DNA of 64,000 nucleotides from Galbibacter pacificus (GTDB lineage: Bacteria; Bacteroidota; Bacteroidia; Flavobacteriales; Flavobacteriaceae), in contig NZ_JAQSVC010000004.1 in assembly GCF_029603165.1 (NCBI RefSeq), forward strand, positions 186,001 to 250,000, written 5' to 3'. Below the pieces are notes generated by a model that saw only the letters and a program-made list of their open reading frames with translations, was not told the origin of the DNA and ran no database searches. The position numbers and the translations under genes were made by a program. Shown here piece after piece: positions 35,199-44,653 of the stretch. Position 1 is the stretch's first letter, and every line of letters begins with the position of its first letter.

Positions 35199-35930
35199 AT
35201 GAACGGAAGAACGTTGGTCATTGGCGATATACACGGTGCTTACAAGGCATTAAAGCAAGTTATGGAAAGAGCGGGGGTCTCTCCAAAAGACCGTCTTGTT
35301 TTTTTGGGCGATTATGTGGATGGCTGGAGCGAATCGCCGGCGGTAATTAATACGCTAATTGAGTTACGGGATACCAATAAATGCATTTTTATTAAAGGAA
35401 ACCACGATGCCCTTTTTCTGGATTGGCTTCAAACGCATAAAAAAAACGAAGCCTGGCTGTTTCATGGCGGGCAGGCAACTGTTGATGCCTACGATAAACT
35501 GGACAAAGCAATGTTACGCATTCATTTAAATTTTTTGGAATCGTTGGAAAATTATCATATCGATGGGCAAAACAGGTTGTTTGTACATGCGGGATTTACC
35601 AATGCGCATGGAGTTGCGAACGAATATTTTCCAAAAATGGCTTATTGGGACCGTTCTTTATGGGAAATGGTACTGGCCATGGATAAAAACTTAACAGAAG
35701 ACAACATGTTTTATCCGCAACGGTTGCGTCATTACAGCGAAATTTATATTGGGCATACACCCACCATCCGTATTGGGGAGACCATTCCCGTAAATATCGA
35801 CAAAGTTTGGAACATAGACACCGGGGCCGCTTATAAAAGTCCGCTTACCATTCTGGACGTAGATACCAAAGAATATTGGCAGAGCGACAATGTAAACGAG
35901 CTGTACCCAAATGAAAAAGGGAGAAACTAA
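35199..35930 (+). CDS. Calcineurin-like metallophosphoesterase (PPP family)
   Basis: 243 residues with the metal-binding motifs of the PPP group: GDIHG (Asp10, His12), GDYVDGW (Asp38) and GNHD (68-70), plus a later HAG and a GHTP near residue 186. Close relatives include bacterial protein phosphatases and Ap4A hydrolases. The substrate is unknown. It is followed by a strong terminator. Confidence 0.88.
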   Translation: MNGRTLVIGDIHGAYKALKQVMERAGVSPKDRLVFLGDYVDGWSESPAVINTLIELRDTNKCIFIKGNHDALFLDWLQTHKKNEAWLFHGGQATVDAYDKLDKAMLRIHLNFLESLENYHIDGQNRLFVHAGFTNAHGVANEYFPKMAYWDRSLWEMVLAMDKNLTEDNMFYPQRLRHYSEIYIGHTPTIRIGETIPVNIDKVWNIDTGAAYKSPLTILDVDTKEYWQSDNVNELYPNEKGRN

Positions 35931-35932
35931 AA

Positions 35933-35966
35933 AAGGCATTGCTTTTCAACAATGCCTTCTTTTATT
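35933..35966 (+). terminator. Terminator after the phosphoesterase gene
   Basis: Perfect 9-bp stem AAGGCATTG (35933-35941) / CAATGCCTT (35950-35958), then CTTTTATTTT. The opposing strand also has a T-rich flank, so it can serve the convergent HhH protein gene. Confidence 0.75.
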
Positions 35967-35987
35967 TTGGTTGGTTAGTTTATCGTT

Positions 35988-36476
35988 TTATTTTCCTCCT
36001 TTAAGTTCGTCTTGCCATTTTAAAAGCTCCGCCCATTTACCTTCATACGCAAGTTGAGCCTGTTTTGGCCATGTCCCGGGCCGGTGTATCTCAAAGGCTT
36101 TTCCTCCCGAATCTAAGATTTCCTGACATTTTTCCACCCTACATTCAGACAGGGCCTTCCAGGTAACAATACCGTGCTTTTGAAATAATTTTTCAATTTT
36201 AGGGCCTATGCCTTCAATAATTTTTAAATCGTCTTGTTTAATCGCTTTTCCAAAAACCGATTTTGCCAGGCCGGCATCAAAAGGAATAACGGCAACTGCG
36301 GGCTGCGTTGATAATTTAGACCTGCAATCTGCCAGATCGGCTTCCAGTTTTGCATATTTTTTCTTCCAGGCATCTATTTCGGCATTATTGTTTCCGGAAG
36401 ATAGCCTTCCTAATAAATAACCTAATATGGCACAAATAAGGCCTACAATTAACGGGATAATCAAACACCAGTTCAT
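35988..36476 (-). CDS. Membrane-anchored helix-hairpin-helix protein
   Basis: 162 residues: an N-terminal TM helix (about 4-23, with Cys4 and Cys15), a coiled-coil linker (30-60), then an HhH-type domain (about 80-125) with EGIGPKIEKLFQKHGI. HhH pairs of this kind bind nucleic acid or act in protein contacts. It precedes no further gene on this strand; the OmpA-like gene lies 31 bp upstream on the same strand. Role unknown. Confidence 0.72.
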   Translation of the reverse strand: MNWCLIIPLIVGLICAILGYLLGRLSSGNNNAEIDAWKKKYAKLEADLADCRSKLSTQPAVAVIPFDAGLAKSVFGKAIKQDDLKIIEGIGPKIEKLFQKHGIVTWKALSECRVEKCQEILDSGGKAFEIHRPGTWPKQAQLAYEGKWAELLKWQDELKGGK

Positions 36477-36507
36477 AATGTATTTAAATTTTGGATGGTT
36501 AGTGTTA

Positions 36508-37401
36508 CTATTTTATTGTTATTACGGTTCTTCTATTTTCGGCACGGCCTTCTTCCGTATCATTGGTTGCAATGGGTTGCTCTTGTCCTTTGGATACCGT
36601 AACTATTTCTTCGGATGGGATTCCGTTTTTAACTAAATACGCCTTTATAAATTCGGCCCTGTTTTTTCCTAAAACCATGTTTTGTTCGGCATTTCCGGTA
36701 TTATCTGTATGCCCGACAATCAAAACCGAAACATCGTCTACTTTATCCATTGCCCTAACGATATCCTGATATTTCAAGCGTTGTTCTTCCGATAAGGAAA
36801 TAGTACTCTTGCCGGTATCGAAATACAGCACGATTGGATTTTCTTTAATATTTTTTACAATGAGTTCGGCATCTTTTACATTGGCGTCGTTTGTTATTAA
36901 AAATGAAACCGGGCCAACATATATACTATCCTGTTTTGGAAGCCCGTCTTGCAATTCTCCAAACGTATTGATTTTTTTAGATGATATTCCTTGTGCTATT
37001 AAATGATTTTTTACGGCATTTGCACGGGCCAATCCTAAGTTTGGAAATGCAGAATTATTGGTTTCGGAATTTTCGTAATATCCGGTAACATTTACAAATT
37101 TTGAAGCATCGTTGCCTACATACTCCTTTAATTGCATTACCCCATCTTCGACCCCTTGTTCAAGCGGCCTTAAAATAATAAAATCGGAAGCGTTAAAATT
37201 AAAATTATCGTTGGCCTCATAATTAAAGCTCCCGGTACTGTCTATAATAATAAGCGGATTTACAACCGGGGCTTTCTCTTCCACAACTACCACTTCGTCG
37301 ATTTCCACTTCCTCGGTGACTATATCACAACATAAAACCCAATTAAAAAAAGAACCAATGATTATAGTGAGCAAGATCCCGATTATGTACAGAGACTTCA
37401 T
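36508..37401 (-). CDS. OmpA-family protein with two OmpA-like domains
   Basis: 297 residues. A membrane segment at the N-terminus ends in VLCC, possibly a lipobox. A first OmpA-like domain (about 60-175) lacks the usual key residues, and a second (about 180-297) is canonical: VLYFDTGKSTIS, VGHTDNTG, LGKNRAEFIK and GRAENRRT bind meso-diaminopimelate of peptidoglycan. The pair with the HhH protein (31 bp downstream) is likely an operon. An exact -7 element lies 35 nt upstream. Confidence 0.85.
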   Translation of the reverse strand: MKSLYIIGILLTIIIGSFFNWVLCCDIVTEEVEIDEVVVVEEKAPVVNPLIIIDSTGSFNYEANDNFNFNASDFIILRPLEQGVEDGVMQLKEYVGNDASKFVNVTGYYENSETNNSAFPNLGLARANAVKNHLIAQGISSKKINTFGELQDGLPKQDSIYVGPVSFLITNDANVKDAELIVKNIKENPIVLYFDTGKSTISLSEEQRLKYQDIVRAMDKVDDVSVLIVGHTDNTGNAEQNMVLGKNRAEFIKAYLVKNGIPSEEIVTVSKGQEQPIATNDTEEGRAENRRTVITIK

Positions 37402-37752
37402 AATTACAGATGGTTGATTAATAGTTTCTTACACTCAAATTTAACTTTTTTTTTGTATAAATGGCATATTTTGTTAAAAAACTTTATATCAAACAGTTAT
37501 GATAATTATAAAATAACATGAGATTGCATAAAATTTTGTATCTTTAATTAAGGTTCCAAAGAAATTTTCACACTTCTTAAGCGTATTTTATTTAGCTTAC
37601 CAAATATTTAACAGACCAACCTAAAAAACTGAATATCAACAACTAAGAACAATCAAATAATTGATATTAAAGGATTAATTGTAGAAATTTTTAAAAGTAT
37701 TCGTGTTTAGAATAAAGAAATACGATATTTACCACCTTTAAAATAAAGAAGT
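37402..37752. other. Intergenic region between the OmpA-like and desaturase genes
   Basis: 351 bp of AT-rich sequence without a credible ORF. It holds the OmpA-like gene promoter element at 37436-37443 (minus). A near-match TATCTTTA lies at 37539-37546 (plus), but no convincing -33 accompanies it and it would imply a leader of about 200 nt for the desaturase. Nothing else is recognised. Confidence 0.5.
37436..37443 (-). promoter_or_regulatory. -7 promoter element of the OmpA-like/HhH operon
   Basis: TAAATTTG on the minus strand, exact TAnnTTTG, 35 nt before the ATG at 37401. Confidence 0.5.
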
Positions 37753-38742
37753 ATGTCACTGCACAACATAAGACTTGAGGTAATGCAAACCATAGAAAAG
37801 AGGGTAGACTCTTTTCTGGAACAGTACCTTATACCTGTAGATCAAATATGGCAACCTACCGATTTCCTTCCAGACTCACAAAGCGAAAACTTTTATGAAG
37901 AAGTAAGGCAGATAAGAGGCGAAGCCCAAGAACTTGGGTACGACTTTTGGGTAGTTTTGGTTGGCGACACCATTACCGAAGAAGCACTTCCCACATACGA
38001 ATCTTGGTTAATGGATGTTGAAGGCGTAGACCAACATGCCCGTAACGGCTGGTCTAAATGGGTACGCCACTGGACTGCCGAAGAAAATAGGCACGGGGAT
38101 GTTTTAAATAAGTACCTATACCTGTCTGGCCGTGTTGACATGAAAGAAATTGAAAAAACCACGCAGCACATGATTGCCGATGGTTTTGATATTGGAACCG
38201 GAAGAGACCCCTATAAAAACTTTATTTATACGTCTTTTCAAGAACTGGCAACCAATATTTCGCATAAAAGAGTGGGGCAATTGGCCAAAAAAAGAGGCAA
38301 TAAAATGCTGGCAAAAATGTGCAACGTTATTGCGGGCGATGAAATGAGGCACCATTTGGCCTATCGTGAATTTGTGAAAATTATTTTTGATTACGACCCC
38401 AGCGAAATAATGATTGCCTTTGCAGATATGATGAAAAGAAAAATTGTTATGCCTGCACAGTTTGTACGCGAATCTGGCGACCAAATTGGGAGTGCCTTCG
38501 AAAATTTCTCGAATGCCGCACAAAGACTGGGCGTTTACACCACTTTTGATTATATAGATATTCTACAGCGACTTAACCAATATTGGGAAATCGACAAAGT
38601 AAGGGAATTAAACGATAAGGCCGAAAAAGCCAGGGATTACCTGGTTGCTTTACCCGATCGATTAAAAAGGATTTCCGAAAGAATGGCAGTTCCACAAGAT
38701 CCCCATATTTTTAAGTGGGTCGAGGCAAACGGGGTATTATAA
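37753..38742 (+). CDS. Acyl-ACP desaturase (soluble diiron type)
   Basis: 329 residues of the plant-like soluble acyl-ACP desaturase family. The two diiron motifs are EENRH (110-114) and DEMRH (196-200), with further carboxylates near Glu76/77 and Glu164. It introduces a cis double bond in acyl chains, using O2 and ferredoxin, and thus makes monounsaturated fatty acids aerobically. Single gene; a strong terminator follows. Confidence 0.93.
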   Translation: MSLHNIRLEVMQTIEKRVDSFLEQYLIPVDQIWQPTDFLPDSQSENFYEEVRQIRGEAQELGYDFWVVLVGDTITEEALPTYESWLMDVEGVDQHARNGWSKWVRHWTAEENRHGDVLNKYLYLSGRVDMKEIEKTTQHMIADGFDIGTGRDPYKNFIYTSFQELATNISHKRVGQLAKKRGNKMLAKMCNVIAGDEMRHHLAYREFVKIIFDYDPSEIMIAFADMMKRKIVMPAQFVRESGDQIGSAFENFSNAAQRLGVYTTFDYIDILQRLNQYWEIDKVRELNDKAEKARDYLVALPDRLKRISERMAVPQDPHIFKWVEANGVL

Positions 38743-38750
38743 AAATATAT

Positions 38751-38791
38751 AGACCGCCACAAATAAAAAATTGTGGCGGTCTTTTTTTTGA
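38751..38791 (+). terminator. Terminator between the desaturase and aldehyde dehydrogenase genes
   Basis: Perfect 12-bp stem AGACCGCCACAA (38751-38762) / TTGTGGCGGTCT (38771-38782) with an AT loop, then eight T. The strongest terminator in the window. Confidence 0.9.
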
Positions 38792-38818
38792 ATTTTATCT
38801 AATATCCTGTGAGGTTTC

Positions 38819-40357
38819 CTACAGATCGAATTTAATTCCTTGTGCCAAAGGCAACTCTATGGTATAATTAATAGTGTTGGTCTGTCGCCTCATATAAACT
38901 TTCCAAGCGTCGGAACCGCTTTCGCGGCCGCCGCCGGTTTCTTTTTCACCGCCAAATGCACCACCAATTTCTGCTCCGCTGGTACCTATGTTTACATTTG
39001 CTATTCCACAATCCGAGCCTTGATGCGACAAGAAATACTCGGCTTCCCGTAAATTATTGGTCATAATAGCCGAAGAAAGTCCTTGAACAACCCCGTTTTG
39101 TAGTTCAATGGCATTTTCTATGCTTCCGTTGTATTTCATTAAGTATAAAATGGGTGCAAAAGTTTCGTGCTGTACAATTTTATAATCATTTTTTGCCTCG
39201 GCAATTGCGGGCTTGACATAACAACCGCTTTCGTAACCATTTCCTTCAAGCTGGCCACCTTCAACCAAAATAGTCCCACCTTCTTCCTGTACTTTTTTAA
39301 GGGCGTCTAAATAATTGTTTACGGCATCTTTATCGATCAATGGGCCAACATGGTTGTTTTCGTCCAACGGATCTCCTATCCTTAGCTGTTTATAGGCATC
39401 TACAATGGCATTTTTAACTTCTTCGTAAACAGCTTCATGTACAATTAATCTTCTGGTGGAAGTACAACGTTGCCCGCAAGTTCCAACCGCACCAAATACT
39501 GCACCGATAACCGTCATTTTAATATCGGCATCGGGGGTAACAATAATGGCGTTGTTTCCGCCAAGTTCCAACAACGATTTCCCCAATCTGGCCGCTACTG
39601 CCTGCGCTACTATTTTCCCCATGCGTATAGATCCCGTAGCCGAAACCAATGGTACTCTTTTATCGTCGGTGAGCCACTCGCCTACTTTATAGTCTCCTGT
39701 AATTAAACACGATATTCCTTCCGGAAGGTTGTTTTCCTTAAGCACTTCTGCAATTAATTTTTGGCAAGCAACTGAGACAACCGGGGTTTTTTCTGATGGT
39801 TTCCAAATGCACACATCGCCACAAACCCATGCAAGGGCAGTATTCCATGACCATACGGCCACAGGGAAGTTAAATGCCGAAATAATGCCTACAACCCCCA
39901 TGGGATGCCACTGCTCGTACATGCGGTGCCCTGGGCGCTCCGAATGCATGGTTAAACCATGAAGTTGGCGCGAAAGCCCAACTGCAAAATCGCAGATATC
40001 TATCATTTCCTGTACTTCTCCCAAACCTTCTTGATAAGATTTTCCCATTTCATAGGAAACCAATTTACCAAGCGCCTCTTTATTTGCCCGGAGTTTGTCT
40101 CCAAATTGCCTAACCACCTCCCCTCTTTGTGGGGCCGTAACTTTACGCCATTCCTTAAAGGCCTTTTCGGCCGTGCCTATTACTTTTTCATAATCTTCTT
40201 TGGTAGTTGCTTTTACTTGTGCAATGGTTTGCCCATCAACCGGAGAAACAGAAACAATTGCGCTACCGCCAGAAAACCAGTTGCTTCCCGTTGAAGTTCC
40301 GTTGTTAATGGTTTCCAGACCGAGTTGTTGTAATGTTTCAGATATTTTTGAAGTCAT
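38819..40357 (-). CDS. ALDH7-type aldehyde dehydrogenase (aminoadipate semialdehyde dehydrogenase-like)
   Basis: 512 residues from the ATG at 40357 (MTSKISETLQQ); further ATGs lie at 40366 and 40369. The ALDH7 (antiquitin) hallmarks LSRQLHGLTMHSERPGHRM and CGQRCTSTRRL with the catalytic Cys, and LELGGNNA with the general-base Glu, point to oxidation of alpha-aminoadipate semialdehyde (lysine degradation) or related aldehydes. Cytoplasmic, NAD-dependent. Single gene. Confidence 0.9.
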   Translation of the reverse strand: MTSKISETLQQLGLETINNGTSTGSNWFSGGSAIVSVSPVDGQTIAQVKATTKEDYEKVIGTAEKAFKEWRKVTAPQRGEVVRQFGDKLRANKEALGKLVSYEMGKSYQEGLGEVQEMIDICDFAVGLSRQLHGLTMHSERPGHRMYEQWHPMGVVGIISAFNFPVAVWSWNTALAWVCGDVCIWKPSEKTPVVSVACQKLIAEVLKENNLPEGISCLITGDYKVGEWLTDDKRVPLVSATGSIRMGKIVAQAVAARLGKSLLELGGNNAIIVTPDADIKMTVIGAVFGAVGTCGQRCTSTRRLIVHEAVYEEVKNAIVDAYKQLRIGDPLDENNHVGPLIDKDAVNNYLDALKKVQEEGGTILVEGGQLEGNGYESGCYVKPAIAEAKNDYKIVQHETFAPILYLMKYNGSIENAIELQNGVVQGLSSAIMTNNLREAEYFLSHQGSDCGIANVNIGTSGAEIGGAFGGEKETGGGRESGSDAWKVYMRRQTNTINYTIELPLAQGIKFDL

Positions 40358-40522
40358 TTCAATCATCATTTTTATAACTTTTTATGTTGTTTTTGTTTCA
40401 AATTTCACTAAATATATGAATTCTTTATGGAAAGCATTCATATCTATCTATAAACCTTCATTTTGAGTTTATACTAGCTCTTGTAAAATTTCTTTGTATC
40501 CTTCAAAAATACTTATAAATGG

Positions 40523-40553
40523 TTTGGCGGGTGAATAAATGATAGTATTTTTG
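40523..40553 (+). promoter_or_regulatory. Full Bacteroidetes promoter of the TonB receptor gene
   Basis: TTTG (40523-40526), a 19-nt spacer and TATTTTTG (40546-40553), a complete match to the TTTG-N19-TAnnTTTG consensus. It leaves a leader of about 30 nt before the ATG at 40590. No Fur-like dyad was found by reading. Confidence 0.8.
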
Positions 40554-40589
40554 CTTCTTATTTTAAAGCAATCTAAATAAAAACAGTAA

Positions 40590-42935
40590 ATGAAACATAT
40601 TGTCCTGCTTTGCCTGTTAATGGCTAGCTTAGGCTACGCCCAACAGCCAATAGTAAATGGAAATGTAACCGACGAAAATAACATTTCGGTTCCGTATGTA
40701 TCTGTTTTGGTAAAGGAAACCCAAAAGGGAACAACCACAGATAATAATGGGGATTACGAAATAGCTTTGCCCAAAGACGGAAGTTATACGCTACAGTTTT
40801 CGGCCATAGGTTATGAAACCATCAGTAAAAAAATAAATGTTGTTTCTTCTTCAAGACTCGAACTTAACATAATACTGAATGAAACATTGGAAGAATTAAA
40901 TGAAGTTGTAATTACTTCCAACAGGACGCGCGAAACACTGGACGAAGTACCTTCATCGGTTTCAGTTTTATCTTCCAGACAAGTACAAACCCTTGCCCAG
41001 ACCAGTAATAGCGTAGCCGATGTTTTGACCGAAATTCCAGGGATAGCACTCAGCACAAACCAAACCAGTAGCGTAGGCCAAACGCTTAGGGGTAGAAACA
41101 TGCTTGTGCTAATAGATGGGATTCCGCAATCTACGCCTTTAAGAAGGGGCGGCAGGGACATTAATACTATTGATCCAAGCACCATAGAACGCATAGAGGT
41201 TATAAAAGGCGCTACCGCCATTTATGGGAATGGTGCCGATGGCGGAATTTTAAATTACATCACGAAAAAACCTAAAACCGGAAAAAAAATTGAAAGCACG
41301 ACAACCATTGGCGCAGAAGGTTCGTTGGTAGATATCGACAATACCGTAGGCTCAAACATTACTCAAACTTTTGCTGGCCACCTCAACAAAATAAAATATG
41401 TTGCCAGCGGAAGTTTTAGGCAGACCGGTGTCTACAAAGATTCGGACGGAGTTGTTATGTCTCCTTATTATGGCTTGGGGGAAACCAGCCAATACAGTTT
41501 GTTTGGAAAGATAGATTATTCTATTACAGACAAACAGTCTATTGAGTTGATGTATAATTATTTCAGCAGCAATCAAGACACGCAATATATTGCCCAATTA
41601 GGAGAATATGGGGTAACCCCCACAATTGGTGTACTTGGCGAAGATCCGGGCGAAGACCAAGGAAATCGTTACAACCACAATGTACAACTTACCTATGATT
41701 ATGAACAGATTTTTAAGAACACTGATTTTAGGTTGAATCTTTATCTTCAGGATTTTAAAACCGTTTATGGGTATACCGATAGTTTTTACGACCCCAATCT
41801 TGGGTACGACGGCGGACAATCCAGTATTGTTTCAACTAAAAAAGGGGCCCGTTTTAATTTTAAAACCTCTTATGCCTTCGGAAGCGTAACTGGCGATTTA
41901 TTGTATGGCTTGGATGCACTAAACGACAATACTTCTCAACTGCTGGTCGATGGCCGTGCATGGGTTCCGGAAATGGACATGAAAAACCTTGCCCCTTATG
42001 CACAATTAAAAACCCTATATGGCAACTTTGTGTTTAAGGCGGGAATCCGTTTCGAAAACATTAAAATAGACATCCCGAGCTATGTAACCCTTGAAAGATA
42101 CAATCTTGGGGAGACAACGCCAAACAGTGGCGGCGTGGCTATTGAAGGCGGTGAACTGGATTATAACGCAACAACATTTAATGTTGGATTAAGATACAAC
42201 AAATGGTCTATTTTTAAACCGTTTGTTAGCTTTTCGCAGAGTTTTTCTATAGCCGACCTGGGCAGAACTTTGCGCTCTGCCACCGAAAATACGGTTAGTC
42301 AGATTAATTCTGAAGCCGTTATTGCCAATAATTACGAAGTTGGTTTTAATAGCCGGCTAGGGAAAACCCGCTTAAGCGGTGCATATTTTATAAGCACCTC
42401 CGATTTAGGCTCAACATACAGCGAAACCGAAAGCGGTGCTTTTGAAATTTTACGCCAGCCCGAAAAAGTTTATGGGTTTGAACTTGCCCTGGACACCGAA
42501 TTGCTACGAAATCTGGATTTTGGTACTTCCGTATCGTATACCGAAGGTAAAATTGACAGCCAAGACAATGGAAATTACAACACATACATGGGCGGCGACA
42601 GAATACCACCCATAAAGACCGTAACTTATCTGGCTTACAATTGGCAGAACAAATTTGATGTAAGACTATCTTATATCTACAGCGGTGATAGAAATAAATT
42701 TGATCCAAACGATAACGGAGATTATACCTACGGAAAAGGTCCAGTGGAAAGTTTTAATATTGTAAACCTAACCTCGCATTACCAGCTAACTCCTTCAACC
42801 AAAATAGGGCTGGGTATAAGAAATTTATTCAACGAAGATTATTACAATTTAATAGCTCAATGGGCCGCGAGGGACGGAGATTACATAAAAGCCAACGGAA
42901 CGCAGTTCAATCTTTCTTTAACTGTAAACCTTTAA
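40590..42935 (+). CDS. TonB-dependent receptor (siderophore-type)
   Basis: 781 residues. Signal peptide (to about 18), an N-terminal carboxypeptidase-like domain (about 20-105; GTTTDNNGDYEIALP), a plug domain (about 115-225; LAQTSNSVADVLTEIPGIAL, then GADGGILNYITKK) and a 22-strand barrel. The length and plug match FecA/FhuA-like siderophore receptors rather than SusC. The next gene encodes a PepSY protein, which suggests ferric-siderophore import and reduction. Substrate unproven. Confidence 0.88.
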   Translation: MKHIVLLCLLMASLGYAQQPIVNGNVTDENNISVPYVSVLVKETQKGTTTDNNGDYEIALPKDGSYTLQFSAIGYETISKKINVVSSSRLELNIILNETLEELNEVVITSNRTRETLDEVPSSVSVLSSRQVQTLAQTSNSVADVLTEIPGIALSTNQTSSVGQTLRGRNMLVLIDGIPQSTPLRRGGRDINTIDPSTIERIEVIKGATAIYGNGADGGILNYITKKPKTGKKIESTTTIGAEGSLVDIDNTVGSNITQTFAGHLNKIKYVASGSFRQTGVYKDSDGVVMSPYYGLGETSQYSLFGKIDYSITDKQSIELMYNYFSSNQDTQYIAQLGEYGVTPTIGVLGEDPGEDQGNRYNHNVQLTYDYEQIFKNTDFRLNLYLQDFKTVYGYTDSFYDPNLGYDGGQSSIVSTKKGARFNFKTSYAFGSVTGDLLYGLDALNDNTSQLLVDGRAWVPEMDMKNLAPYAQLKTLYGNFVFKAGIRFENIKIDIPSYVTLERYNLGETTPNSGGVAIEGGELDYNATTFNVGLRYNKWSIFKPFVSFSQSFSIADLGRTLRSATENTVSQINSEAVIANNYEVGFNSRLGKTRLSGAYFISTSDLGSTYSETESGAFEILRQPEKVYGFELALDTELLRNLDFGTSVSYTEGKIDSQDNGNYNTYMGGDRIPPIKTVTYLAYNWQNKFDVRLSYIYSGDRNKFDPNDNGDYTYGKGPVESFNIVNLTSHYQLTPSTKIGLGIRNLFNEDYYNLIAQWAARDGDYIKANGTQFNLSLTVNL

Positions 42936-42950
42936 TGTAAAACATCTTTT

Positions 42951-43985
42951 GTGAACAACAGAGTACTTTTAAAATATCATTCTGTTTTCGGAATTATAGC
43001 CGGTATTTTCTTATGCATTCTAGGAATTACCGGTTCTATTTTAATTTTTAACGAAGATTTCGATTCCAAAACATTTAAAGAGTGCAAAGTTGATGCTTCA
43101 TCAGATGTTTTACATCTCGATTTGGCCATTGCCAATATCCAACAGGAATTTCCCAACTGGAATACGCGTATTATTCATTTTAAAAAGGGAGAAACCATTG
43201 TTTTTAATATAAGGCGCCCAGACGCCAGAAGATTGGTATTCGTACATCCGGAAACAGGCAACATAATAGGCAATATCGACGAAAATGCCCTTTTTACCAA
43301 ATGGCTTTTAAAGCTCCATTACTCTTTGCATGCTGGATTAATTGGTAGGTTTTTGGTCTTGTTTGCAGGCATATGTTTTTTATTGTCCATACTCACGGGC
43401 ATTGTATTGTACCGAAAAGTAATTATAAAAACACTGTTGTTTAAAACAAAGGTCAAAACTGCCAACAAACGTTCTTTTTATTCTGCCATGCATAGGTATG
43501 TTGGGGTCTGGGCACTAATATTGAATTTAATTTTAGTGATAACAGGAATATTTTTGGCCTATAAAGTAGTCCAGTCTGGCATGGTTACTGCCAAAACCCC
43601 AGCATCGCCTTTAGTAACAGCTTCTTTAGAAAAATCTCTGAAAAACATTCAAGACAATACTCCCGATTTTAACGCCACCTATATCCGGCTTCCATCGACC
43701 AAAGAAGGGACCATAACCGTAAACGGAACATTTGCCAACGATCCTTTTTTTTATAGCCAGTACTACAACAAAATCCAGTTAGATTATGCAACCGGGGCCA
43801 TTGAACAAATTGTAAAAACCAAAGAACAGCCATTAGTATATAAGCTCAACAGCATGATTTTACCCTTACACTTTGGTCAATATGCCGGGATTTTTGGTAA
43901 AATACTATATGCTTTTATTGGTTTATCGGGGCCTTTTCTATCTATAACGGGGTACTTTATTTGGTATATCAGAAGAAAACAATAA
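42951..43985 (+). CDS. PepSY-associated TM protein
   Basis: 344 residues with a GTG start, 15 bp after the TonB receptor stop. Four TM helices: about 11-33 (with HSVFGIIAGIFLCILGITGSI), about 128-150, 187-207 and 312-335, with PepSY domains in the loops. Such proteins often lie with TonB receptors and are proposed to reduce ferric siderophores in the inner membrane. Co-transcribed with the receptor. Confidence 0.88.
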   Translation: MNNRVLLKYHSVFGIIAGIFLCILGITGSILIFNEDFDSKTFKECKVDASSDVLHLDLAIANIQQEFPNWNTRIIHFKKGETIVFNIRRPDARRLVFVHPETGNIIGNIDENALFTKWLLKLHYSLHAGLIGRFLVLFAGICFLLSILTGIVLYRKVIIKTLLFKTKVKTANKRSFYSAMHRYVGVWALILNLILVITGIFLAYKVVQSGMVTAKTPASPLVTASLEKSLKNIQDNTPDFNATYIRLPSTKEGTITVNGTFANDPFFYSQYYNKIQLDYATGAIEQIVKTKEQPLVYKLNSMILPLHFGQYAGIFGKILYAFIGLSGPFLSITGYFIWYIRRKQ

Positions 43986-44010
43986 ACTATCTGGACGCAA
44001 GTATAAAAAC

Positions 44011-44553
44011 CTAATCTTCTCCTACCACATATCGTTCGTCAACGGGCATTACGGTTCCACAGTTATCACAGGTCCTAAGAGATTTGTCGTTATAGAAATG
44101 CTTAAAATGTTTTAAAAAATCTTTTTCAATGTCGTTTAAAGGAAAATAAACCTCATAAAGTCTATGGTTGCAATTATCGCAATACCACAATAACCCATCT
44201 TTAATATGGAGGTCTTTTCGTTTCCGTTCAACCACAAGGCCAATCGAACCTTCTTTGCGTATGGGAGAATGCGGTACTTTGGCGGGGTGCAGATACATAT
44301 CTCCCGGGCCAAGCTTCATTATGTGCTTTTTACCCCCGTCCTGTACATGAACTTCTATATTCCCCTCGATTTGATAGAAAAGCTCTTCGGTTTCGTTATA
44401 ATGGTAATCCTTACGGGCATTTGGCCCGGCAACCACCATAACGATATAGTCATCGGCTTCTTTGTACAGGTTTTTGTTTCCCACGGGCGGTTTCAGCAGA
44501 TCCCTGTTTTCTTCTACCCATTTATTTAAATTGAAAGGTTTTTTGATAGCCAT
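44011..44553 (-). CDS. 3-hydroxyanthranilate 3,4-dioxygenase
   Basis: 180 residues from the ATG at 44553; a longer start at 44565 is rejected. With this start, catalytic iron ligands fall at His51, Glu57 and His95, substrate Arg at 47 and 99, and the second-iron rubredoxin-like cysteines at 125, 128, 162 and 165, which are the numbers of the Cupriavidus metallidurans enzyme. It opens the ring of 3-hydroxyanthranilate in the kynurenine pathway (tryptophan breakdown or quinolinate/NAD synthesis). No other pathway gene is adjacent. Confidence 0.95.
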   Translation of the reverse strand: MAIKKPFNLNKWVEENRDLLKPPVGNKNLYKEADDYIVMVVAGPNARKDYHYNETEELFYQIEGNIEVHVQDGGKKHIMKLGPGDMYLHPAKVPHSPIRKEGSIGLVVERKRKDLHIKDGLLWYCDNCNHRLYEVYFPLNDIEKDFLKHFKHFYNDKSLRTCDNCGTVMPVDERYVVGED

Positions 44554-44653
44554 TTTTTTGAACATTGATTATTTAAACAACAAAAATTTTATTTAAAATT
44601 AATCAACTCCCCGTTAAGAAAGAAAATAACGTCTGCTTTTTTTGATATTGATT

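Noticed and set aside
38819-44553. A kynurenine/3-hydroxyanthranilate pathway cluster with the ALDH
   Set aside because: The ALDH has ALDH7 hallmarks rather than those of aminomuconate semialdehyde dehydrogenase, and the TonB/PepSY genes lie between.
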